Of a stretch of DNA of 64,000 nucleotides, positions 17,796-25,895 are shown piece after piece. The DNA comes from Pelomonas sp. CA6 (lineage in GTDB: Bacteria > Pseudomonadota > Gammaproteobacteria > Burkholderiales > Burkholderiaceae_C). The stretch is from assembly GCF_022549225.1 (NCBI RefSeq), contig NZ_JAKZFD010000005.1:305598-369597 (forward strand), written 5' to 3'. How positions within the stretch are numbered: the stretch's first letter is position 1; every line of letters starts with the position of its first letter. Position numbers and translations under genes: made by a program. A model generated the notes under the pieces. It was not told the origin of the DNA. It worked only from the letters and a program-made list of their open reading frames with translations, and ran no database searches.

Positions 17796-20219
17796 ATGCA
17801 ATTCCCCGAGTCCTGGCTGCGATCCTTCTGCAACCCGCAGCTCACCACCCAAGAATTGGCCGACCTGCTGACCATGTCCGGCATGGAGGTCGAGGAGCTG
17901 CGCCCCGCCGCGCCCCCCTTCACCGGCATCGTCGTCGCCGAGATCCTGGAAGCCGAGCCGCATCCCAACGCCGACAAGCTGCGTGTCTGCAAGGTCAACG
18001 CGGGCGGCCCGGAGCCGCTGCAGATCGTCTGCGGCGCGCCCAACGCGCGCGCCGGCATCCGCGTGCCGCTGGCCACGATCGGCGCCGAGCTGCCGCCCGG
18101 CGAGGACGGCAAGCCCTTCAAGATCGGCAAGGGCAAGCTGCGCGGCGTCGAGAGCTTCGGCATGCTGTGCTCGGCGCGCGAACTCAAGCTCAGCGACGAG
18201 CATGGCGGTCTGCTGGAACTGCCGGCCGACGCCCCGGTGGGCGAGGACATCCGCCGCTTCCTGAACCTGGACGACCAGATCTTCACGCTCAAGCTCACGC
18301 CCAACCTGGGCCATGGCCTGAGCCTGTACGGCATCGCGCGCGAGCTGTCCGCGCTGACCGGCGCACCGCTGCAGACGCCGGCGATCGAGCCCATCGCCAC
18401 CGGCTTCGCGGACACGCTGCCGGTGCGCATCGAGGCTGCGGATCTCTGCGGTCGCTTTTCGGGCCGCATCATCCGCGGCGTGAACACCCAGGCCCGGACT
18501 CCGGCCTGGATGGTGGAGCGGCTGGCGCGCTGCGGCCAGCGTTCGGTGTCGCCGCTGGTGGACATCTCCAACTACGTGATGTTCGAGTACGGACGACCCA
18601 GCCACATCTTCGATCTGGACAAGATCGCCGGCGGCCTGGAGGTGCGCTGGGGCCGCAAGGGCGAGACGCTCAAGCTGCTCAACGGCAACACCATCGAGGT
18701 GGACGAGCAGGTGGGCGTCATCGCAGACGAGAAAGGCCTGGAGTCGCTGGCCGGCATCATGGGCGGCGACGCCACTGCGGTGTCCGACGCCACGCGCAAC
18801 ATCTACGTCGAGGCTGCGTTCTGGTGGCCCGAAGCGGTAATGGGGCGGGGCCGCCGCTACAACTTCTCCACCGACGCCGGGCATCGCTTCGAGCGTGGCG
18901 TGGATCCGCAACTGACCGTGGAGCACATCGAGCGCATCACGCAGCTGATCCTGGAAATCTGCGGTACGCCGCAGACGCAATGCGGCCCGGTCACCGATCA
19001 GGTCACCCAGCTGCCCGAGCGCAAGCCCTTGCAGCTGCGCGTCGCGCGCGCGGCCAAGGTCATCGGCATGCCCGTCACGCAGGCCGAGTGCGCCGGCGTG
19101 TTCCGCCGCCTGGGCCTGAGCTTCAGCGAAGGCGAGGGCACGATCACCGTCACGCCGCCGAGCTGGCGCTTTGACCTGCAGATCGAGGAAGACCTGATCG
19201 AGGAAGTCATCCGCGTGCTGGGCTATGGCCGCCTGCCGGCCACGCCGCCGGTCGCGCCAGTGGTGGCCAAGACGCGCTCCGAATCGCGCCGCGGAGTGCA
19301 TGCGCTGCGCCATGCGGTGGCGGCGCGCGACTATTTCGAAACCATCAACTTCAGCTTCGTCGAGGAGCGCTGGGAGCGCGAACTGGCCGGCAATGCCGAG
19401 CCCATCCGCCTGCTCAACCCGATCGCCGCGCCGCTGTCGGTGATGCGTACCAGCCTGATTGGCAGCCTGGTCCAGGTGCTGCGCCACAACTTGGCGCGCA
19501 AGGCCGCGCGCGTGCGTGTCTTCGAAATCGGTCGCGTCTTCCTGCGCGATGCTCGCGTGCAACAGGGCGATGCGAGCGTGAACGGCATCGCCCAGCCGCT
19601 GCGCCTGGCCGGCCTGGCCTATGGCCCCGCGGATGCGCCGCAATGGGCGGCGCGCGAGCGTGCCGTCGACTTCTTCGACGTCAAGGGCGATCTGGAGGCG
19701 CTGTTCGCTCCGCGCGTGCTGAGTTTCGAAGCCGCCGAGCATCCGGCCCTGCATCCGGGCCGCAGCGCACGCGTGCTGCTGGACAGCATCGCGATCGGTG
19801 TGGTCGGCGAACTGCACCCCAAGTGGCGCCAAGGCTACGAGCTGCCGCAGGCGCCCGTGGTGTTCGAGCTTGAACTCGATGCCGTGCTGGCGCGCAGCCT
19901 GCCGCAAGGCCAGGCCGTGCCGCGTCAGCAGGCGGTGCAGCGCGATCTCGCGCTGATCGTCGGCGAAGCGGTGACGCACGACGCGCTGATGCAGGCCATC
20001 GCGGACAGTGGCGAGAGCCTGGTACGCTCGGCGCGCCTGTTCGACGTCTTCAAGCCCGCACAGCCCACGGCCGAGATGCCGGCGGGCGAGCGCAGCATGG
20101 CAGTCCGCCTGGAACTGCGGGATGACGAGAACACGCTGACCGACGAACGCATCGAGCAGGCGGTGGCCAAGGTGGTCGCGAGCCTGGGCGAGCGGCTGGG
20201 GGCGCGTCTGCGCGGCTGA
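17796..20219 (+). CDS. pheT: Phenylalanyl-tRNA synthetase beta subunit
   Basis: An 807-residue beta chain with the N-terminal [11 protein letters not shown] start, an EMAP-like tRNA-binding domain at about 40-150 ([20 protein letters not shown]), the B3/B4 editing domain, B5, the catalytic-like core and the C-terminal FDX-ACB anticodon-binding domain ([21 protein letters not shown]...[19 protein letters not shown]). Length fits the family. It begins 71 bases after pheS and ends 10 bases before ihfA. Confidence 0.98.
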   Translation: MQFPESWLRSFCNPQLTTQELADLLTMSGMEVEELRPAAPPFTGIVVAEILEAEPHPNADKLRVCKVNAGGPEPLQIVCGAPNARAGIRVPLATIGAELPPGEDGKPFKIGKGKLRGVESFGMLCSARELKLSDEHGGLLELPADAPVGEDIRRFLNLDDQIFTLKLTPNLGHGLSLYGIARELSALTGAPLQTPAIEPIATGFADTLPVRIEAADLCGRFSGRIIRGVNTQARTPAWMVERLARCGQRSVSPLVDISNYVMFEYGRPSHIFDLDKIAGGLEVRWGRKGETLKLLNGNTIEVDEQVGVIADEKGLESLAGIMGGDATAVSDATRNIYVEAAFWWPEAVMGRGRRYNFSTDAGHRFERGVDPQLTVEHIERITQLILEICGTPQTQCGPVTDQVTQLPERKPLQLRVARAAKVIGMPVTQAECAGVFRRLGLSFSEGEGTITVTPPSWRFDLQIEEDLIEEVIRVLGYGRLPATPPVAPVVAKTRSESRRGVHALRHAVAARDYFETINFSFVEERWERELAGNAEPIRLLNPIAAPLSVMRTSLIGSLVQVLRHNLARKAARVRVFEIGRVFLRDARVQQGDASVNGIAQPLRLAGLAYGPADAPQWAARERAVDFFDVKGDLEALFAPRVLSFEAAEHPALHPGRSARVLLDSIAIGVVGELHPKWRQGYELPQAPVVFELELDAVLARSLPQGQAVPRQQAVQRDLALIVGEAVTHDALMQAIADSGESLVRSARLFDVFKPAQPTAEMPAGERSMAVRLELRDDENTLTDERIEQAVAKVVASLGERLGARLRG

Positions 20220-20229
20220 GGAGCATGGA

Positions 20230-20595
20230 ATGACTGAGGACGATCTGAAGGACCAGGCCCGCGTGCTGCTGGGCAGCCTGGAGACGCCGACGCTGACCAA
20301 GGCCGAACTGGCCGAGCTGCTGTTCGACAAGCTGGGTCTCAACAAGCGCGAGTCCAAGGACATGGTCGAGGCCTTCTTCGACATCATTCACGAGAACCTC
20401 GCCCAGGGGCAGGAAGTGAAGCTTTCGGGCTTTGGCAACTTCAACATCCGCCGCAAGGCGCCGCGGCCCGGGCGCAACCCGCGCACCGGGGAGGCGATCC
20501 CGATCAAGGCCCGCAATGTCGTGACCTTCCATGCGAGTCACAAATTGAAAGAGGCCGTGCAGAGCGATGTGCCCGCCGGGAAGGACTTCGAGTAG
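20230..20595 (+). CDS. ihfA: Integration host factor alpha subunit
   Basis: A 121-residue HU/IHF-family DNA-bending protein. [33 protein letters not shown] is the helical dimer domain; [21 protein letters not shown] contains the intercalating proline arm with the GRNPRTGE signature of IHF alpha. It carries an N-terminal extension of about 20 residues before TLTKAEL, longer than the E. coli protein. The location after pheT is conserved. IHF often assists site-specific recombination, so the tRNA-Pro island downstream may use it. Confidence 0.96.
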   Translation: MTEDDLKDQARVLLGSLETPTLTKAELAELLFDKLGLNKRESKDMVEAFFDIIHENLAQGQEVKLSGFGNFNIRRKAPRPGRNPRTGEAIPIKARNVVTFHASHKLKEAVQSDVPAGKDFE

Positions 20596-20629
20596 AGTCT
20601 GACCTCCCCACCTGAAGCCCTTGATTTCG

Positions 20630-21082
20630 ATGGACAAAGCGCTTCCAGCCATTCCCGCCAAACGCTACTTCACCATTGGTGAGGTCAGCGAGCTGTGCGG
20701 CGTGAAGCCCTATGTGCTGCGCTACTGGGAACAGGAGTTCACGCAACTCAAGCCCATGAAGCGGCGCGGCAACCGGCGCTATTACCAGCACCACGAGGTG
20801 CTGCTGATCCGTCGTATCCGCGACTTGCTGTACGACCAGGGCTTCACCATCAGCGGCGCGCGCAACCAGCTCACCGAGGCCGGCCATGCCGCCGCCGCGG
20901 CGCAGGAGTTCCATGCCGAGGCGATCGAGGCGGCGCGCCAGGACAGCCACGCCTATGTCGAGCGTGCCATCGCGGCCGACGTGGGGCAGGGCGCGGCCCA
21001 TGCCTCGGTGCCGCTGGACCGGCTGTCCCTCGGGCAGGTCCGGCAGGAATTGCTGGCGATTCGCGAGACACTTCTTGCGTAG
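20630..21082 (+). CDS. MerR-family transcriptional regulator
   Basis: A 150-residue MerR-type regulator: winged HTH at about residues 15-85 (YFTIGEVSELCGVKPYVLRYWEQEF, KRRGNRRYYQHHEVLLIRRIRDLLYDQGFTI), then a helical tail. No metal-binding cysteines appear in the C terminus, so it is not a classic metal sensor. This gene is the standard neighbour of ihfA in Burkholderiales, and its target is not known. I prefer the ATG at 20630 over the in-frame TTG at 20621. The -35 element of the following tRNA promoter lies in its last codons. Confidence 0.9.
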   Translation: MDKALPAIPAKRYFTIGEVSELCGVKPYVLRYWEQEFTQLKPMKRRGNRRYYQHHEVLLIRRIRDLLYDQGFTISGARNQLTEAGHAAAAAQEFHAEAIEAARQDSHAYVERAIAADVGQGAAHASVPLDRLSLGQVRQELLAIRETLLA

Positions 21083-21104
21083 CCTTCAAAAATTGGTATA
21101 GAAT
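21075..21104 (+). promoter_or_regulatory. Promoter of tRNA-Pro
   Basis: TTGCGT at 21075-21080 and TAGAAT at 21099-21104 with an 18-base spacer, 12 bases before the tRNA. The -35 overlaps the merR stop codon. Confidence 0.6.
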
Positions 21105-21116
21105 CTATTTCTTCGT

Positions 21117-21193
21117 CGGGGTGTAGCGCAGCCTGGTAGCGCACTTGCATGGGGTGCAAGGGGTCGCGAGTTCGAATCCCGCCACCCCGACCA
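21117..21193 (+). tRNA. tRNA-Pro (anticodon GGG)
   Basis: A 77-base cloverleaf with encoded CCA. The acceptor stem is CGGGGTG/CACCCCG. The anticodon stem CTTGC/GCAAG (21144-21148 with 21156-21160) surrounds the loop ATGGGGT, anticodon GGG at 21151-21153. The T arm has the GTTCGAATC consensus. Its 3' part is repeated at the far end of the island (31961-32005), so it is the integration target; the copy here keeps the complete gene. Confidence 0.96.
21149..21193 (+). repeat. attL: tRNA-Pro 3' end
   Basis: Matches 31961-32005 in 43 of 45 positions; the last 28 bases (21166-21193) are identical and end at the CCA. A short ATAAGAAGAGA follows both copies 3 bases later, so the crossover homology extends slightly beyond the tRNA. 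Confidence 0.93.
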
Positions 21194-21211
21194 AAAATAA
21201 GAAGAGAAATC

Positions 21212-21248
21212 AAGGACTTAGAAGCTTCGGCCTCTAAGTCCTTTTTCC
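21212..21248 (+). terminator. Island-borne terminator of tRNA-Pro
   Basis: An 11-bp stem AAGGACTTAGA/TCTAAGTCCTT (21212-21222 with 21233-21243), capped by a C-TTCG-G tetraloop and followed by TTT and CC. It lies inside the island 19 bases after the tRNA and replaces the chromosomal terminator now displaced to 32021. Confidence 0.9.
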
Positions 21249-21271
21249 TTTCTGGGCTCACTGCCTGCATC

Positions 21272-21294
21272 AGGTCTAAACCCAGGTCTAAACC
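21272..21294 (+). repeat. Tandem 11-bp repeats inside attL (candidate integrase arm sites)
   Basis: AGGTCTAAACC occurs at 21272-21282 and again at 21284-21294 (12-base period). The same pair, same orientation and same period, recurs at 31808-31830 near the other end. Spacing and placement fit arm-type integrase or excisionase binding sites. Confidence 0.65.
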
Positions 21295-21314
21295 GGCAGC
21301 AGGCTAGGCGCATG

Positions 21315-22280
21315 TCATGCCACCAACTGCAGCGCCTGTGACAACGCCCGTTCCTTGATGACCGCACCTTGGCCGAACCACGCACTGTCTAGACGGTATG
21401 CGTTGCTGCGTGCGCGACGGTGATGATCCACGAACTCCGTCACAGCGTTCACAAGGCCCCAGGCGGTGCCTTTGCTGGCCTGCAGCTCTGCGCCCTTTCC
21501 CTGACCGTCGAACAGCGCCTGAACGTGCTTCATGGCCCGTTCCTGCCGTCCGATGGCACCGGCATCCTGTGACATCGTTGCGGGAGCGAGCACGAGACGT
21601 ATGAACTTGCTCGCCTCTTGATCAAGCACCTTGCGCTGCGCCAACTCACGCATCTGCAGCATGAAACCGTCCCACTGCGACACCAGGAGTCCCATCTGAC
21701 GTTTCACCTTCTGTGCATCGAAGACTGTTCGGTGTGAGACCTTGATTGCAGCCTCGGTGTCCCTCAGAGCCATGGCGAGCGTGTTGTTGCAGACAACACG
21801 AATACTAGTGGGCGTCGCCGTGGTCGCCAGCGTGCCATCGCACGACGAGGCTAGCAGCACATAGCCGCGAACAGAATCGCTGCCCATCAGCGCCGTTTCC
21901 TTGCCTGTGCGAGCCAGGGCCCAGAATCGACGCCCCTCCTTTAGCGTGCCCGCGCTTTCCAGCTCGAAATCCGCTGCTTCGGTGAGATCCCGAAAAAAGG
22001 CCAGCGCATCAAGGGGTTGGACGATCTGGTACCGGGCGCCGACCACGGAAAGGGCCAGGTGCGTATCGCTGCGATATAGCACCTGCTGATCTTCGAATGA
22101 AAGCAGTTCTTGCTCGTCACGCGCCGGAGCCTGGTAGCGCACGGGAGCGGCACAGATGCTCCAGTCCATCCCCGCCTGCGTCGCCCACACCTCCAGCGGC
22201 TGACGCGGTGCCAGGCGATTGCCCAGGCCGTGCCACGGCGTTGCGCCGACGTATGCCATCTGCGTGATTCCATGAGTCAT
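21315..22280 (-). CDS. DUF932 (phage/plasmid-related) protein
   Basis: A 321-residue protein of the DUF932 family, common on plasmids, prophages and integrative elements. Family features are the N-terminal YVGATPWHGLG, the SDTHLALSVVGARYQIVQPLDA segment near residue 70, the central TPTSIRVVCNNTLAMAL and the C-terminal helical part with VNAVTEFVDHHRRARS. No catalytic motif is known. The start at 22280 is supported by an AAAGGAA about 9 bases upstream; an upstream start would add 12 unlike residues. It is the last gene of the leftward module. Confidence 0.83.
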   Translation of the reverse strand: MTHGITQMAYVGATPWHGLGNRLAPRQPLEVWATQAGMDWSICAAPVRYQAPARDEQELLSFEDQQVLYRSDTHLALSVVGARYQIVQPLDALAFFRDLTEAADFELESAGTLKEGRRFWALARTGKETALMGSDSVRGYVLLASSCDGTLATTATPTSIRVVCNNTLAMALRDTEAAIKVSHRTVFDAQKVKRQMGLLVSQWDGFMLQMRELAQRKVLDQEASKFIRLVLAPATMSQDAGAIGRQERAMKHVQALFDGQGKGAELQASKGTAWGLVNAVTEFVDHHRRARSNAYRLDSAWFGQGAVIKERALSQALQLVA

Positions 22281-22438
22281 TTGCGATTCCTTTGATTGAT
22301 TGAACTGACGACCCACAGCACAATGGGCCGCGCCTCCAAACAGGAGGGCGGCCCTTGTGCGAGGGTGTCTGAATTGATTAAGCGAACAAACGCCGAACTG
22401 ACGGGGTCGGACGGCTCACTGACTACCGTGGTGGATCC

Positions 22439-22771
22439 TCAAGGGGCGTCAGTGGAAAAGCTGTGACCACAACGCTGGCATTCCATGTTGTCGAGCCACT
22501 GGTTATCGATGACCTCGCCGACACGACGGCCGGCATAGCCGCCCGAAAGACCGCCACAGAGCGCGCCAATGACTGCGCCAGCCAGTCCCCCTACCAGCAA
22601 GCCCACAGGGCCTCCTACGGCCCCTACAGCTCCTCCTAGGCGCGCTCCTGAAAGCGCACCAACCGCACCGGCGACCGTGCCGCCTACGGTGCCGACGTTC
22701 CCGCACAGCAGTTGTGCTCGGTCGAGTGCCACGACCTGGCCCGATTTGCATCGCGGACAAATCAAACTCAT
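22439..22771 (-). CDS. Small protein with glycine-zipper core flanked by CxxC pairs
   Basis: A 110-residue protein I do not recognise by name. It begins MSLICPRCKSGQ (C5, C8) and ends MECQRCGHSFSTD, so two CxxC knuckles frame the chain and could make one four-cysteine zinc site. Between them is a long Gly/Ala/Val-rich stretch with GxxxG spacing (GTVGGTVAGAVGALSGARLGG, PVGLLVGGLAGAVIGALCGG) that could form two packed transmembrane helices. I start it at 22771 because a GGAGG lies just upstream; the frame opens 14 codons earlier. A zinc-clasped membrane hairpin is inference. It sits between DUF932 and the replication-like gene. Confidence 0.65.
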   Translation of the reverse strand: MSLICPRCKSGQVVALDRAQLLCGNVGTVGGTVAGAVGALSGARLGGAVGAVGGPVGLLVGGLAGAVIGALCGGLSGGYAGRRVGEVIDNQWLDNMECQRCGHSFSTDAP

Positions 22772-22878
22772 GAATAACCTCCAAAAAGTGGTTGCATAGA
22801 TCGAATCAGGCAAAGGATGCGCGATATTTGCGACATCCCTCGCGCCTCATCAGAAAAAATATATGCAACTGAAAACTT

Positions 22879-24063
22879 CTAGGAAGGGATGCTCAGGTCA
22901 ATTTGGGCGGAGGTTTGGCCCAATTGGCCTCGCATATGGCTTTTCACGGGCCTGCCACGCTTGGTTTTCGAGAGGGTGGGCGTCTTTCCTTTCCCAAAAC
23001 AGCGGAAACCCTCGATTTTCATGAACTGCTCAGACTTGGTCAGGTACCGGACGGCACGAATCAAGTTCTGGCGCTTCTCGTGGTCATCTCGATCGATCAT
23101 GCCAAGGGCTGGATAAAGGTAGCCACTCCGGTTGCGGTGACAACTAAAGTAGTAACCTTTGCCGTCCGTAACCTGCTCCCAGTATTTTCCGACCTCTTCG
23201 GCAATAAAGGCGTGCTGTTGATGCTCCGAGCCATCGAGTATCAAAAGCAGATGGATGTGCGGCCCTCGTGAGTGGCCATCTTCGAATTTTCGGATAAATC
23301 CAAGCTTAGCCTTGCCGTATTTGGTGTGCCTGAAGTTGTTCAGGAACCTTTGCATGTGACCAGCCATTTCATCGTATGTCAGCGTTGGCAGAACCTCTTT
23401 TCTGAAGTGCAAATCAACCCGGATAATCAGCAGACGCTTCTTCCATTCAAAGAGGGTGTTGATGTAATCGCACCCAGCCTGAAAGTTTCGCTCTGACTGA
23501 ATCTTTCTATCAGCTTTGCGCTGCTGGAATCTGCGAGATTTCAGCCCTTTTCGGAGGGTCTGCAGAAGCCGGTTGATCGCTTCGCCTGCGGGCATGCCAT
23601 AGAGGTGAGATGGCGATGCATTTGCATTCATCCAGGGCTGGACAATTTGGCTCAATGCATTGCACTCAAGCGGAAATCCAAGCTCGTTGCAGGCGCTGAT
23701 GAACAGCTCGATGTTCTCGCTGTAACGGATGCCTCGTACTGGCTGGAATTGAGCGGTACGAAGGAAGGTGAGGCAACGCAACCCGAAGGCCGTGCCGTAG
23801 CTGGTCTTCTTGCCGTGCTTAGAGGTGCGGGTTGCATAAGCTTTGGCATCAGGGTGCTTGGCGATGTATTCGATGAAATTGTGAATTTCGGCCAGGCGGC
23901 GCACGTCGGCCGCTTCCTCTGTCACCTCGATGCGCGTGCCCTCGCCATCGTGGTGTGTGATGGTCTCCTCGAAGTGAGCGGCACTGAGATCCAAGAAGTC
24001 AGGATTGTCAATCAGTCGGGGCCATAAGCCATGGGTGAGGATTGGTTTGAAGGGGGCTTTCAT
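22879..24063 (-). CDS. Inovirus Gp2 / YagK-YfjJ-type replication-like protein
   Basis: A 394-residue protein of the YagK/YfjJ C-terminal (inovirus Gp2) family found in satellites and cryptic prophages. The C-terminal half has hydrophobic-strand LLIIRVDLHF (about 211-220), then KLGFIRKFEDGHSRGPHIHLLLILDG with H269-I-H271, resembling the HUH motif of rolling-circle initiators, and RAVRYLTKSEQF (about 336-347) with a Tyr and a Lys in the usual place of the nucleophile helix. This suggests a nicking or replication-initiation role for the excised island, though activity is not proven for the family. The C terminus is very basic (TKRGRPVKSH). Confidence 0.75.
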   Translation of the reverse strand: MKAPFKPILTHGLWPRLIDNPDFLDLSAAHFEETITHHDGEGTRIEVTEEAADVRRLAEIHNFIEYIAKHPDAKAYATRTSKHGKKTSYGTAFGLRCLTFLRTAQFQPVRGIRYSENIELFISACNELGFPLECNALSQIVQPWMNANASPSHLYGMPAGEAINRLLQTLRKGLKSRRFQQRKADRKIQSERNFQAGCDYINTLFEWKKRLLIIRVDLHFRKEVLPTLTYDEMAGHMQRFLNNFRHTKYGKAKLGFIRKFEDGHSRGPHIHLLLILDGSEHQQHAFIAEEVGKYWEQVTDGKGYYFSCHRNRSGYLYPALGMIDRDDHEKRQNLIRAVRYLTKSEQFMKIEGFRCFGKGKTPTLSKTKRGRPVKSHMRGQLGQTSAQIDLSIPS

Positions 24064-24418
24064 TATCGGTATTCATGATTTGCAGCAAAGGGTGTCGGGT
24101 GTTACGAGCACGGCGATCTAAGGTTTTACAGTTGTGGCCGTTGAACGGCACGCTGCCAATCCCTGTTGTTCTTCAATACCTTGAATAACATTAATAACCC
24201 GAATTCGTCACTCGCTATCTTTGCCTGGATGTCTGACGAAGGAGTGCCGCCGATACCCACGTTTCTTGAGCAACTGCTGCACTGACGTGCCAACGAATTA
24301 CGCCAGCTAGCAGAGTGCTTCGACCCCTCCAGGCGAGCCAGGTGCCTGGAGGTCCGAAGCAGTTCAAATTGGGCTAGTGCGTACAGGGCGGCTGGGCCAG
24401 TGTGTAAGCGCTCTGCAC
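24064..24418. other. 355-base gap between alpA and the rep-like gene, with a long hairpin
   Basis: I see no convincing gene. The notable structure is an inverted repeat at 24316-24361: seven bp (TGCTTCG/CGAAGCA), a small internal loop, nine bp (CCTCCAGGC/GCCTGGAGG) and a 9-base loop. There is no T-run on either strand. Next to a rolling-circle-like gene it could be an origin or nick site, or a folded leader. The AT-rich part (24170-24215) could hold the promoter of the leftward gene. Confidence 0.45.
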
Positions 24419-24616
24419 TCATGTAGCGCGCTGGCGAGACTCCAGCCAGGCATGCAGTTCATCAGAACGCCAGCCGACCGCAGCAAGGCCGAGTCGGATC
24501 GGGCGAGGAAAGGTCGGGTCGTAGTGATCGCCGCCCATCTTGAGCTTGGCATAGATGGAGGAGCGGCCGAGGCCAGTAGCCTTTTTGACGGCAGGGAGTC
24601 GGAGGATAGTAAGCAT
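24419..24616 (-). CDS. alpA: AlpA-family helix-turn-helix regulator
   Basis: A 65-residue MerR-superfamily mini-regulator: ILRLPAVKKATGLGRSSIYAKL is the HTH and FPRPIRLGLAAVGWRSDELHAWLESR is the wing and last helix, the standard AlpA layout. AlpA-type proteins in P4-like satellites and CP4-57 activate integrase or excision genes and control lysogeny. I take the ATG at 24616; a GTG 11 codons upstream is possible. It is 102 bases downstream of the 287-residue unknown on the same strand. Confidence 0.85.
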   Translation of the reverse strand: MLTILRLPAVKKATGLGRSSIYAKLKMGGDHYDPTFPRPIRLGLAAVGWRSDELHAWLESRQRAT

Positions 24617-24718
24617 GGCGCTAGGGCGTTGCAGTGAAGGTGACTCCACTGTGCCCAGGCCCGCTCAGTCTGTGGGCGCTTCTCGAAAACGCGTCCGTTT
24701 ACGTCCGCTTCCGTTTCT

Positions 24719-25582
24719 TCACTGCCTGGCCGATCGCCTTGCCAAGGCTTCAGCACGTCTGTCCAAGCGTTTTCGCAACGCTTCCCGTGTCAGCTTTTCG
24801 ACGGCCCCATCGGAGCCTTCGTAGCTGATGGTGTGCTTGGGGAGCGCACGTCGCGCTGAATCAGCGTCTTCGCTGTCGTAGCTAAGGCCATGATGACTCT
24901 CGATTGCCATCCCGACAAGCACGGGCCAGACTTCGGCCAGGGCCATACTGCCATGGCAAGCCTCGACGGCCGCCTCGATGGCTGCGTCAAGTGAATTGCG
25001 GTGAGAGAGCTTCCCGAACATATGCGCCGCCGCTGCGCGTGAATCAGTCACCTCGAACCCACAGCGTTCAAGATACCTCTTGGCTTGCAGTATCGGTAAG
25101 ACTGCCCCAGGGTGATTGGCCGGTACATGGCCCGATCCCACCAAAGTCAAATCACCAGCTTCGATGGCGCTGCGAATAGCCTTCAGCTGTTCAATGCGAG
25201 CAAGATCACGAGACTGAGTCTCTATTTTGGAGTCCTTCCCAATCCTCAGAACGGGCACCCATTCGAGCTTAGGATTCAGCTGTTTGAACTTGCGGAGGAA
25301 GGCATCTTGCTGATACTTGCTCATGGCGCCATGAACTGCCGGAAGTTCGGCGAGTTGGCCCGCGATCAGAAGCTTTTCCGATTCAGTGAGGTACTGCTCA
25401 AAAGTCGTGCGCCGCGCCTTACCGCCGTTCTGTGGATCTGGACAGTAAAGGGTTGCGGTTCTGGTGCGGATGCATTCCATTCCTTCCTGGGTGACGCGTG
25501 ACGGCACCATGGACTGCGCGATCAAAGCCGCAAGGTCGCTTGGACTGATCACATCGCACTCGGGAAGACTAATTTTCGTCAC
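24719..25582 (-). CDS. Hypothetical island protein
   Basis: A 287-residue soluble protein I do not recognise. No signal peptide or membrane segment. The N-terminal half is helical with Lys/Leu-rich segments (EQYLTESEKLLIAGQLAELP, YQQDAFLRKFKQLNP). The middle has VLPILQAKRYLERCGFEVTDSRAAAAHMFGKL. The C terminus is strongly basic (REALRKRLDRRAEALARRSARQ), suggesting nucleic-acid contact. It is the first gene of the leftward module and starts 313 bases from the divergent mod gene, so a regulatory or module-maintenance role is possible but unproven. Confidence 0.6.
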   Translation of the reverse strand: MTKISLPECDVISPSDLAALIAQSMVPSRVTQEGMECIRTRTATLYCPDPQNGGKARRTTFEQYLTESEKLLIAGQLAELPAVHGAMSKYQQDAFLRKFKQLNPKLEWVPVLRIGKDSKIETQSRDLARIEQLKAIRSAIEAGDLTLVGSGHVPANHPGAVLPILQAKRYLERCGFEVTDSRAAAAHMFGKLSHRNSLDAAIEAAVEACHGSMALAEVWPVLVGMAIESHHGLSYDSEDADSARRALPKHTISYEGSDGAVEKLTREALRKRLDRRAEALARRSARQ

Positions 25583-25895
25583 ATCTGGGGCCCACCTTCG
25601 GTTGCTCAGGCCGCTGGGGAATAGGCAGGCCAGCGATTACCACGATTACATCCCGTCGCAGGCAATGCCACGATGGCCACTCGGAGGCCAAAGCCTACAC
25701 GGTCGCGAGATCGACACGACGTGTGAGCTGATCCAGGCGAATCACTGCTACGCTTGGAGGGTTTGGCTTGCGCCAAAACACTGGATGGAATTACAGTGAA
25801 CACCGTAGGCCATGGCGTGGGCCACAGTCCTTGCCGTGGCTTTGCTATGAACAGTGATGGCCCTGGTGGGCCACCTTTAGAACGAGAGACCCAGG
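25583..25895. promoter_or_regulatory. Divergent intergenic region with a repeated GGCC...GGGCCAC element
   Basis: A 313-base gap between the leftward module and mod. Two related GC-rich sequences lie in its mod-proximal part: GGCCATGGCGTGGGCCAC (25808-25825) and GGCCCTGGTGGGCCAC (25859-25874). Each can partly fold on itself (GGCC/GGCC). They may be operator copies controlling mod-res. The mod ATG has only an AGG directly in front of it. Confidence 0.4.

Noticed and set aside
24126..24422. A 98-codon frame on the minus strand overlapping the alpA stop by 4 bases
   Set aside because: The ATGA overlap is attractive, but the protein has no recognisable pattern, it contains the long inverted repeat 24316-24361, and the composition looks non-coding. 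Left as a non-coding gap.
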